Below are positions 27,691-36,300 of a stretch of 64,000 nt of DNA, piece by piece. The notes beneath the pieces are model-generated. The model saw only the letters and a list, made by a program, of their open reading frames with translations. It made no database searches and was not told where the DNA came from. This DNA is from Flavivirga amylovorans (GTDB lineage: Bacteria > Bacteroidota > Bacteroidia > Flavobacteriales > Flavobacteriaceae). Numbering within the stretch: the stretch's first letter is position 1; each line of letters opens with the position of its first letter. Both the position numbers and the translations under genes were made by a program. The stretch is from assembly GCF_030540875.1 (NCBI RefSeq), contig NZ_JAUOEM010000005.1, positions 62,001 through 126,000 of the forward strand, written 5' to 3'.

Positions 27691-29220
27691 TTATCTGTCT
27701 AAACCTGTAATGACGTGTAAAACAGAACCTTCTTTTCTAGAGTTGTGAGCAGAGTTTGCTTTAACATCTGTAAAAGCAGAACCATCAGCAGGTTCCCAAC
27801 CATGATTTTGAGTAATTAATAAGAATGTATTCTTGCCGTTGTTTACAGTTTCGGTAACATCAATCATACCTGTAAGTTCCCATCTTTTTTCTGTTGTACC
27901 ATATCCTTGAGTTGCAGCTGCATCTTGGTCACATTCTAAAACCGTTTTTAAATCTCCAGTAGATAAATTATATTGATATAATTTTGCATACCCAGTAATA
28001 TCCGAATTTAAAGAAGCGTATCCATTAGGGTCTTCTTGAATGTAGGCATAGTTTTCAGTTACTAAAATATTATCGGGAGAATGGAATCCATCAGCTTTTC
28101 CATTTTCTTTGTCACCATCTAACACACAAGTTATTTTTGCAGCTCCTGTAGGATCTGTTTCATTTAATACTACTTTGTAAATTCTACCCAATAAAGAGCC
28201 TTTGCCAACTAAACCTGCTTTATTACGACCCGTTACAGCAAAATATATTTCTCTTTGGTTACTAGCAGAACCTCTTCTCCAGTCTATATCCTCTAATCTA
28301 GAGAACCCCATAACGTTTTTACTTTTACACTCAGCATCTAGTAAGCTAATTTCTGTTTCATTTAATTCAACAAAATCAGCATCATATTCTGTCCCCTCAA
28401 CCATATCAACTTCAAAATTAATTCCGGCAGAAGTCACTCTTAATCCGTATAATTTTCCACTGCTAAAATTTCCTCGACTACCTACGTACATACCTAATTG
28501 ACCAGATGGTACAGAGTCATCCGAATGGTCGTCTCCAATAAAAGCAACTGTTTTATCTGCATAAGCATCTTTACCGATTACAACAGCATTTTCAGTAGAC
28601 CATTGGCCTAATTTAGGTAGCATAATAGCATTGCTAGCATTATCTGTAGATTTATAAGGGTTCGTAGCAAAAACGCCTTTTGAAGCACCTCCCCATTCTC
28701 CACCAGATAGGTACAATGGACCAAACCCATGCTCTTCTGGAGTTACTAAAGAACCAGAACATTGTGCCGTAAATGCAGTAGCAAAAGCGTTTAGAATATA
28801 CTCTCCATGAGTTGGTTGTAAGTCTTTGTTTAATTTAATTCTAGCGATAGAATAATCTGCTTCTATATTATTAATTAAAGTAAAAGAACCGTCATTTTCA
28901 GCTAATAAACCAGCACCATCCGCCATAGAACCATATACGAAATCAGGAGTTCCTTCTATTTTATCTTCTGAAGATAAAATAGGGGTTACAGTAATTGAAG
29001 AAAAAGCGCCATCTACTTTTAATAAATTAGGCGTTTTGGAAGTTTCTAAAGGAGGAAATTCAGTTACAGTTAAGTCTTCCCCATCTTCACCATCTTTTCC
29101 GTCCACACCATCTATACCGTCTTTTCCATCTTTTCCGTCTTCAATATCACAGCTAGTTACTGTTAAACCAGTAGTCGTTATAACTACTGATAGTAAAAAA
29201 AGGTTTAATAATTTTTTCAT
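27691..29220 (-). CDS. PhoX-like (DUF839) lipoprotein with collagen-like N-terminal repeat
   Basis: A 509-residue exported lipoprotein: lipobox VTSCDIED (Cys about residue 24), then a short collagen-like run of Gly-X-Asp triplets (GKDGKDGIDGVDGKDGEDGE, about 28-48). A large domain follows with EDIDWRRG, IYFAVTGRNKAG, GRIYKVVL, GFHSPDNILVTENYAYIQED and TFLLITQNHGWEP. The SPDNI/IQED pattern resembles PhoX/DUF839 beta-propellers, which hold iron and calcium and hydrolyse phosphate esters. Phosphatase activity is not proven: I cannot confirm every metal ligand. It is first in a two-gene operon with the dihaem peroxidase. Confidence 0.78.
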   Translation of the reverse strand: MKKLLNLFLLSVVITTTGLTVTSCDIEDGKDGKDGIDGVDGKDGEDGEDLTVTEFPPLETSKTPNLLKVDGAFSSITVTPILSSEDKIEGTPDFVYGSMADGAGLLAENDGSFTLINNIEADYSIARIKLNKDLQPTHGEYILNAFATAFTAQCSGSLVTPEEHGFGPLYLSGGEWGGASKGVFATNPYKSTDNASNAIMLPKLGQWSTENAVVIGKDAYADKTVAFIGDDHSDDSVPSGQLGMYVGSRGNFSSGKLYGLRVTSAGINFEVDMVEGTEYDADFVELNETEISLLDAECKSKNVMGFSRLEDIDWRRGSASNQREIYFAVTGRNKAGLVGKGSLLGRIYKVVLNETDPTGAAKITCVLDGDKENGKADGFHSPDNILVTENYAYIQEDPNGYASLNSDITGYAKLYQYNLSTGDLKTVLECDQDAAATQGYGTTEKRWELTGMIDVTETVNNGKNTFLLITQNHGWEPADGSAFTDVKANSAHNSRKEGSVLHVITGLDR

Positions 29221-29255
29221 TTTAATTAGAATATTTTTTGGTTATAATTTATTTT

Positions 29256-29263
29256 CAAAATTA
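29256..29263 (-). promoter_or_regulatory. Probable -7 element of the PhoX-like/peroxidase operon
   Basis: On the minus strand it reads TAATTTTG, 36 bases before the ATG at 29220. No good -33 match was found at the usual spacing. Confidence 0.45.
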
Positions 29264-29709
29264 TCATTAGACCATTTAAAGTCTGTTAAGCCATTAATGT
29301 TGTTACATTAATTTTGGGTTATTCTAAGGTTAATAAAGTTACCTACTTATTAAGGATGCTAATACAGTGTTAATAATACCTGTAGTCTAGTACTTACTAA
29401 AGTCAAAGTTTGATAAATTCAATGCTTTACGGTGGACAAAAGAGGGACATCATCGGATTTTTTTTTTTAATAAGCCTGATACTTATACATTCGTTATAAT
29501 CAACTAAATATTAATATGATAACCAACCTCTTTACCTCTCTTGTAGTCTTTTTCTCGTTTATACTAAATCATCGTGCTCAAACTTTAAGAAGGTTTAGAA
29601 CAGTTCTTTTGAGTTCTAATACAGCAAAATCCCCCTATTTGTATTAGGTTTTACTGAAATCTAAATAGAAAACATATTCGCTATTATTTAAATCACGTTA
29701 TTTTTTTAT
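29264..29709. other. Gap between divergent PhoX-like operon and surface-protein locus
   Basis: AT-rich with no convincing gene. It carries one copy of the GGACA direct-repeat motif (29434-29449) and a run of nine or more T residues at 29458-29468. The distance from the motif to the next start codon (29710) is about 260 bases. Confidence 0.55.
29434..29449 (+). promoter_or_regulatory. GGACA direct-repeat motif, copy 1
   Basis: GGACAAAAGAGGGACA, preceded by T, is a variant of the exact 16-mer at 30369-30384 and 44150-44165. The half-site (T)GGACA repeats with an 11-base period, about one helical turn. Confidence 0.45.
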
Positions 29710-30354
29710 ATGAAGAAACAATTACTAATTTCTCTCATTTTTTTAATCAGTTTATCCTGTTATAGTCAGCAACTATATATGGAGTATGGTTCTACGGTAT
29801 CTTCTTTTGATTATGAAAACTCTCAAGGACAGCCATTAGATAATTTACTATCAAAATCTAAATCATATTTTGGTATGGGTTACAGACATCCTATTAATAA
29901 TGCAAAAACTTTGTTCTTAACAGCCGGTGCTACCTATAGTAGTTATGGAGCAGTAGGGAGTGAGCCTAGTGTAGATAATTATTTTGCCTGGGATGTTAGT
30001 TACCTAGGTATAAAAGCAGGCGTTGATGCTAAATTATTTCAATTAAGAGACCTTACTTTTTTCTTAAATGGCTCGGTAGCTTCCGAGTTTTTAATACGGG
30101 GAAATCAAACCATAAATAATGATGTGTTTAATTTAGTAGGAGAAGACGAATTTAATAATAACATTCTTTTTTTTAGAGCAGGAGTTAGTATGCAATATCC
30201 CATTTCCAGTAGTACAGCAATTTTTGCAGGGTATACCTATGGAAAATCAATATTAATTAGTAGTGGTGAAAGTGAGGAAAAATTAAAATTGAACGCTCAC
30301 CAGTTTGGAATCGGGTTTATTATTAACCTACCAACATGTTATTGCGATTTTTAG
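29710..30354 (+). CDS. Outer-membrane beta-barrel protein
   Basis: A 214-residue exported protein. The signal peptide ends near SCYSQ; the rest alternates amphipathic strands of an eight-stranded-type barrel (YMEYGSTVSSF, YFGMGYRHPI, LFLTAGATYSSYG, YLGIKAGVDAKLF, LTFFLNGSVASEF, ILFFRAGVSMQYP, AIFAGYTYGKS). It ends with a terminal strand HQFGIGFIINL and then a short PTCYCDF tail, so the very last residue is aromatic, as BAM substrates often are. It opens a run of five plus-strand exported-protein genes, with the next start 92 bases downstream. Function unknown; it could be a porin or an anchor for neighbours. Confidence 0.82.
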   Translation: MKKQLLISLIFLISLSCYSQQLYMEYGSTVSSFDYENSQGQPLDNLLSKSKSYFGMGYRHPINNAKTLFLTAGATYSSYGAVGSEPSVDNYFAWDVSYLGIKAGVDAKLFQLRDLTFFLNGSVASEFLIRGNQTINNDVFNLVGEDEFNNNILFFRAGVSMQYPISSSTAIFAGYTYGKSILISSGESEEKLKLNAHQFGIGFIINLPTCYCDF

Positions 30355-30368
30355 ATAGTTTGTAATAT

Positions 30369-30384
30369 GGACAAATGGTGGACA
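30369..30384 (+). promoter_or_regulatory. GGACA direct-repeat motif, copy 2
   Basis: GGACAAATGGTGGACA, with half-sites 11 bases apart, 62 bases before the ATG at 30447. Identical 16-mer at 44150-44165. The position suggests an activator site just upstream of a promoter. Confidence 0.5.
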
Positions 30385-30446
30385 TCCTATTTTAGTATTA
30401 GTATTTATTATAGTTTAGATAAAAAAGAAATCTGGAGAATTAAAAT

Positions 30447-30983
30447 ATGAATATAAAACTAACCCAAAAGCATGTCTTTTTTCTATTAGCAATTTGTTTT
30501 GTGCATTCAATTAAAGCACAGCAAAAAGCAGATAGCAATTCGTACAAAATTATAAGATCCAATTTAGGAGCAGGAGGCACATCAAAAACAATGTTTACTT
30601 CAAAAGGATCATATGTTGTCAGCCAAAGTATAGGTCAATCTAGCGTTATTGGAACGTATTCCAATAATGGCTATTACTTAAGACAAGGCTATCAACAACC
30701 ATCAAGCAGCATAAAAGTTGTAAAAAAATCAAGTACTAATAATTTATCAGCAGTAGTTCATCCAAATCCTTTTGGGCAATCGGTTTTGATATCCTTTACC
30801 GAAAGTATGACCAAAACCATTTCTGTTTTAGTATATGATATAAGTGGAAAACTTATTTATTCCAGAGCATTCCCCCCATCAAAAGATCTCGATTTAGATC
30901 TAAGTCATATTTCTAACGGATCCTATCTTTTAAAAGCTATTTCCAACGGGAAATTGTTTAATGCAAAACTCATTAAAATATAA
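30447..30983 (+). CDS. Small exported protein with T9SS type A sorting domain
   Basis: A 178-residue secreted protein. The signal peptide ends near SIKAQ. The middle has SYVVSQSIGQSSVIGTYS and YYLRQGYQQP, a short conserved block seen upstream of fibre-like genes in Flavobacteriaceae. The C-terminal 75 residues form a T9SS type A sorting domain: VVHPNPFGQSVLISF, ISVLVYDISGKLIYSR and FNAKLIKI. It is expected to be exported by SecYEG and then carried across the outer membrane by T9SS. The next gene begins 40 bases later, so it is probably first in a four-gene transcript. Function unknown. Confidence 0.88.
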   Translation: MNIKLTQKHVFFLLAICFVHSIKAQQKADSNSYKIIRSNLGAGGTSKTMFTSKGSYVVSQSIGQSSVIGTYSNNGYYLRQGYQQPSSSIKVVKKSSTNNLSAVVHPNPFGQSVLISFTESMTKTISVLVYDISGKLIYSRAFPPSKDLDLDLSHISNGSYLLKAISNGKLFNAKLIKI

Positions 30984-31023
30984 TTATAAATAAAAATATT
31001 TCGCATCAAAACCAACCAGAACT

Positions 31024-33288
31024 ATGAAACGTATTTTTACTCAATTATTATTTCTCCTTTTTATTTTAAACGTATCAGCGCAAACCGATGGTATTAGCTA
31101 CCAAGCCGTTATTATTGGGCCAGATGTATTAGAATTGCCAGGAGTAGACTCTGAAGGGAATTATCTGCCAAGCACTACTGTAGCTATTCGTTTTGTGATT
31201 TTTGATTCTGGAAACGAGGTTGAGTTTGAGGAAGTTCAAGTAACGACTACAGATGAATTTGGAAGAATCAACCTAATAATAGGAGCTGTTGAACATGACA
31301 ACTTCGAGAAAATCAATTGGGATGGTACTGCTAAAGATTTAGCAGTTGAAATAGATTTTGAAGGCGGCAATAATTTTGTGGATATGAGTAGAGAGGTACT
31401 TACGTTTGTACCTTATGCTTACCATAGGAATATTACAGCAACAGGAACACTAGATGTTGATGATGACACCTTTTTAAATAGAGAACTAACTGTTGATGGC
31501 CCAACAACCTTAAACAGTACATTATCTGTAAATGGAGGTAACGCTACAACATTAACGGGAGATTTAACGGTAGATGGTACAACAAACCTTAACGGTACAT
31601 TAGATGTCAATAACCAAAATACAACTAATTTATCAGGCGCATTAAATGTGGGGGTAGCAACTGGTGGATTTGATGCTTTGGCACCTACATTACTTAACGG
31701 TACATTAGATGTTATTGGTAAAACTACAGTTGCCGATTTTGAAGCGACAGGTGAGGCTTCATTTGCTAATTTAGAGGCCAATACATTAAAAGTTAATGAT
31801 ACCACCAGACTATTTGGAATGCTGGAAGTTGATGCCATAAGACAAATAAAATTAAGATCGAGTGTTTCAACTGGAGATATTACTTATAATAATGCTACAC
31901 CATCTAAAGTCACTGGGGATGACCCAGGTCTTAGTATTGACAATTACCCAGTATTAGTAGAAGGAAGTAATCAAGGTATTGCTATTAAAGTGATAGGTAA
32001 TAGAAGAAATGGAAATAATTTCGTGTCTTTTTGGGATGATGGTACGGACATGATGTGGGGACGTATTGAAGGTGAAATAAAAAGTGAATATGAAAATAAT
32101 GCAGACTATCTATTTGATCAAAGCTCATTAGAGTATGATATATACGAAGCTGAAATTGATCGTAATTTTGCTATAGCTGACGCCGCAATTGGCGCTTTAC
32201 AAGTTATTAAAGCGGCTACAGATTTTAGAGGCTGCTTAGGTATAGGAGGTTGTTTAGCGTCTCCTGGACCAGCCGATATAGCATTTGCAGCTGCTGAAGT
32301 TATTTCTGACGGTATTCAGGTTGGTTATGCACAAGATGCTCTTAATCGTGCCAGAGGCTATAAAGTTACTTACGATCAAAACAAAGATGAATTTGTAGGC
32401 GTATCATATGCATCTGGAGCCGGGGATTATGCAGAGTATTTATTAAGAGAACATATAAATGAAGAAATGACTTATGGTGACATTGTTGGTGTTACAGGAG
32501 GCAAAATATCTAAAAATACGATCAATGCTGAACGTTTTATGGTTGTTTCTTATAAACCAATAGTTTTAGGTAATATGCCACAACCAAGTGAAGAAGCTAA
32601 TTATGAGAAAGTTGCTTTTATGGGCCAAGTACCAGTTAAGGTGTTCGGAAAGGTAAATGTAGGAGATTATATTATTCCTAGTGGAAATAATGATGGCATA
32701 GGTAAAGCGGTTGCACCGTCTAAAATAGCAGCGAATCAAATTAAAGACATTGTTGGAACTGCTTGGACAAACAGCAATAATAGCTTAGGGTTTAATTTAG
32801 TAAATGTGGCCGTTGGATTAAACAGAAACGATAATAATATAATCGTTGAAAGGTTGGCGCAAAAAGTGGAGGCACAGGCAGTAGAAATTCAGGATTTAAA
32901 AAAACAAATAACAGCTATTCATGAGATGCTTTCAAACCCTGGAAACGCTAATGCTTTAGTTTCAAAAACATCACATGAACATCAATCACACACAGAGCAT
33001 GAAACAAGTACGGATGATGACCATTATGATGATAGAAAGTACGAGATTATAGATACAGATGAAGGAGAGATTGTTTATTGGGAAGTGACTCGCGAAGATT
33101 TTGAGAAAGGTTTGAAAATGGCAGAAGAACAAATGCGTATAGATGGTGTTGATATTGAAAACAATTTTTTATGGAAAAAATTAAAGAACGACTCAGCCTA
33201 TAAAGAACGATTGTTGACGCAATTGAAATCAAAATTAGATAACCAATTTCATTATCATAAGGGAGTTGATAAAAAAGGAGGTCACTAA
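31024..33288 (+). CDS. Fibre-like exported protein with peptidase G2-like domain
   Basis: A 754-residue exported protein; the signal peptide ends near NVSAQ. Residues about 20-130 form a beta-domain with ISYQAVI, common at the start of Bacteroidota tail-fibre-like proteins. Residues about 140-260 are short beta repeats (TTLTGDLTVDGTTNLNGTLDV). A helical stretch is at about 350-440. Residues about 455-600 (GDYAEYLLREH, GDIVGVTGGKIS, MGQVPVKVFGKVNVGDYIIPSG) resemble the intramolecular-chaperone peptidase G2 domain of phage fibres. A coiled coil (about 620-645) and a His/Asp-rich, charged C-terminus follow. No T9SS tail is evident. Probably a trimeric fibre; the G2 assignment needs a profile search. 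Confidence 0.75.
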   Translation: MKRIFTQLLFLLFILNVSAQTDGISYQAVIIGPDVLELPGVDSEGNYLPSTTVAIRFVIFDSGNEVEFEEVQVTTTDEFGRINLIIGAVEHDNFEKINWDGTAKDLAVEIDFEGGNNFVDMSREVLTFVPYAYHRNITATGTLDVDDDTFLNRELTVDGPTTLNSTLSVNGGNATTLTGDLTVDGTTNLNGTLDVNNQNTTNLSGALNVGVATGGFDALAPTLLNGTLDVIGKTTVADFEATGEASFANLEANTLKVNDTTRLFGMLEVDAIRQIKLRSSVSTGDITYNNATPSKVTGDDPGLSIDNYPVLVEGSNQGIAIKVIGNRRNGNNFVSFWDDGTDMMWGRIEGEIKSEYENNADYLFDQSSLEYDIYEAEIDRNFAIADAAIGALQVIKAATDFRGCLGIGGCLASPGPADIAFAAAEVISDGIQVGYAQDALNRARGYKVTYDQNKDEFVGVSYASGAGDYAEYLLREHINEEMTYGDIVGVTGGKISKNTINAERFMVVSYKPIVLGNMPQPSEEANYEKVAFMGQVPVKVFGKVNVGDYIIPSGNNDGIGKAVAPSKIAANQIKDIVGTAWTNSNNSLGFNLVNVAVGLNRNDNNIIVERLAQKVEAQAVEIQDLKKQITAIHEMLSNPGNANALVSKTSHEHQSHTEHETSTDDDHYDDRKYEIIDTDEGEIVYWEVTREDFEKGLKMAEEQMRIDGVDIENNFLWKKLKNDSAYKERLLTQLKSKLDNQFHYHKGVDKKGGH

Positions 33289-33349
33289 GACTGAAAGAAG
33301 TTAACTATGAATACCAGTGTTTTAATCAATTAACTTTAATCTGTACTAC

Positions 33350-36300
33350 ATGTCATTTCACATAAACATCTTCCTTGATAATTTAATAGTAAAGAAACAA
33401 TTTGTGTTTTCTTTTGTGATATTACTGTTTGGAATATCATTTTCGGTAGCACAAACCACAGCAATACCAAATGATAACTTTGAAGACTACCTCGAAACTC
33501 ATGATGAAAATGGGGCGGTAGTAAATGTTGGAGATGCTACCAGTATGGGAGATGGGATTGCAGGCAATAATGCTGTTACTACTACAAGTATCTCAAATGT
33601 TTTATCTCTTAATGTTAGCAATTTAAATATATCTGACTTAACGGGAATTCAAGGTTTTGCAAGTTTAGAGACACTTATATGTAGTGGTAATAATTTGACG
33701 AGTATTGATGTTTCAAGTAATACGAATCTAAAATCTTTACTCTGTGGATCTAATCTCTTAACTGTATTGCAATTAGAGAACAATCCTGATTTAGAAACGC
33801 TTAATTGTTCTAATAATCAAATACAAAATTTAAACTTAGTAGATCCAGGGACTCAAACACCTTACAATCCATTATTGAAAAGCTTAACATGTTCAAGTAA
33901 TCAGTTGACAAGTATAGATGTTAGTAAGCATAATGATCTTAACTTATTAAATGTTTCAAAGAATAGATTAACAGGCGAGTTAATTGTAAGTAATAATTTG
34001 GATCTAGAGAATTTGTTTTGCGCTTCAAACCAAGTTACAATCTTGAATCTTTCAGCAAACACTGTGTTAAAGAATCTTGATGTATCAAATAATTTAATTT
34101 CTAACTTAGATTTAAGCACTATAAATACTCGTGCTTGTCCAGACCCACAAACCAATCCGTTAACGATTTGTCAAGGCACAAGTAATATTAATGTTTCTAA
34201 TAACCCATTAACTAATTTAAATATAGCAAATGGTTTTAACGATTTAATCTCAATATTTAATTCCGAGGATAACCCCGATTTATTCTGTATTCAAATAGAT
34301 AGTGGTTTTTCTGTGCCAACAGGTTGGACAAAAGATGATTGGACGTACTTTGGAGACACTATTTGTACAGATGAGCTTACTTATGTTCCTGATGATAATT
34401 TTGAGACTTATTTAGAAACTCATGATGAAAATGGCGTTGTTGTTCCTCTAGGTGATGCAAATAGTATGGGAGATGGTGTCGCTGATAACAATTTTGTAAC
34501 GACCACAAAAATTGAAAATGTTTTAGCACTTAATGTTCAGAGTAACAATATAGACGTGTTAACTGGTATTGAAGATTTTATAGCCTTACGAACTTTAGAT
34601 TGTAGTAACAATCAATTACAGCATTTGGATGTTAGTAATAATGGTGATTTAACGGGACTTAATTGTTCTAATAATACACTACCAACATTAGACATTAGCA
34701 GTAATATTGGATTAATAACTTTAAATTGTTCAGGCAATACGCTTGCTAACTTAGAATTAAATACGAATACAGCTTTAGTAACTTTAAACTGTTCGAGTAA
34801 CGTTTTGAGCAATTTAGATCTGAGTGCAAATACGTTATTAGACAATGTAGATTGCTCTTTCAATCAAATTGAAAATTTAAATGTAACCACTAACACGGCT
34901 TTAGTTTCTTTTTTATGTAATGATAATACCTTGTTAGCACTGAATGTTAAAAACGGAACGAATGTTAGTCGTCTCAATACTTTTAATGCAACAAATAATG
35001 TTGATCTAGTATGTATTGAAGTTGATAATGTGACATTTTCAGATAATAATTTAGGGTGGCAGAAAGATAATGGTACCGCAACTTATAATCTTAATTGCGG
35101 GACTTATGTACCAGATGATAATTTCGAAGATTATTTAGAAACTCATGATGCTAATGGAGCAATTGTTGCTCTTGGTGATGTAGCAAGCATGGGCGATGGT
35201 ATCGCTAACAATAATTTTGTAACGACGAATAAAATAAGGACAGTGCTTGGTCTTGATGTTCAAAGACTGGGTATTTCTGACTTAACTGGAATTCAGGATT
35301 TTATCGATTTACAAGATTTAAACTGTTCTAATAATGCACTAACCACTTTAAATTTAAATACAAATACAGCATTACAAACATTAGATTGTTCTACCAATCA
35401 AATTGAAAACTTAAATGTTGTGCCTAATATAGCGTTGGAAACAGTTATATGTAATGGCAATAGGTTATTGACGTTAAACGTGAAAAATGGTACTAATAAT
35501 GGTTTGCTTACCACCTTTAATGCGACCAATAACCCTAGTCTGTTTTGTATTAATGTTGATGATACAACCTATTCAGAAAATGAAGCAGGTTGGCAAAAAG
35601 ATGATACTATAGCTACTTATAGCACGGATTGTGAATTAAATCGTTTTACAGCCATACCAGATGATTTTTTTGAACAGGCCTTAATTGATTTAGGTTTAGA
35701 TTCTGGACCATTAGATAACCAGGTTTTAACAGCCAATATAGAACATGTATTAGTCTTAAATGTTAATAATAAACAAATTGAAGATTTAGAAGGTATAAAA
35801 GGGTTTTCATTATTACGAGAATTGGATTGTAGTAATAATTATTTAAATGATCTGGACGTCAGTGACATGGTGAATTTGGAAGCACTTTACTGTAGTTCAA
35901 ATTATTTTTTAACTAATAATACAGCAAATACGAATGGACTTCTTAATACGACAGGAACCAGTAATCTAAGAAAATTATTCTGTGCAAGTAATAATTTAGG
36001 AGATTTAGATACCTCACTCAATGTAAATCTAGAAGCGTTAGATTGTGCAGATAATAATTTAGATGTTTTAAATGTTACAGGAAATTCATTATTAAAGGAA
36101 CTTAATTGTTCAAATAATAATTTAACAGGTTTAGATATTAGTACTAACGTAACGTTAGAAGATGTTAATTGTGATAGTAATAAAATTTCCAATTTAAACA
36201 CTGCAACTCTAAACAATACAACCCTTGTCAAAATAAGTTGTGCGAGTAACGATTTATCGACATTGTTGATTGGTAATTATGTTGCATTAGTAGATTTAAA

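Noticed and set aside
31419-31838. Minus-strand ORF of 139 residues opposite the fibre-like gene
   Set aside because: Low-complexity complement of Asn/Thr/Leu repeats in the fibre gene; similar shadows occur throughout the LRR gene.
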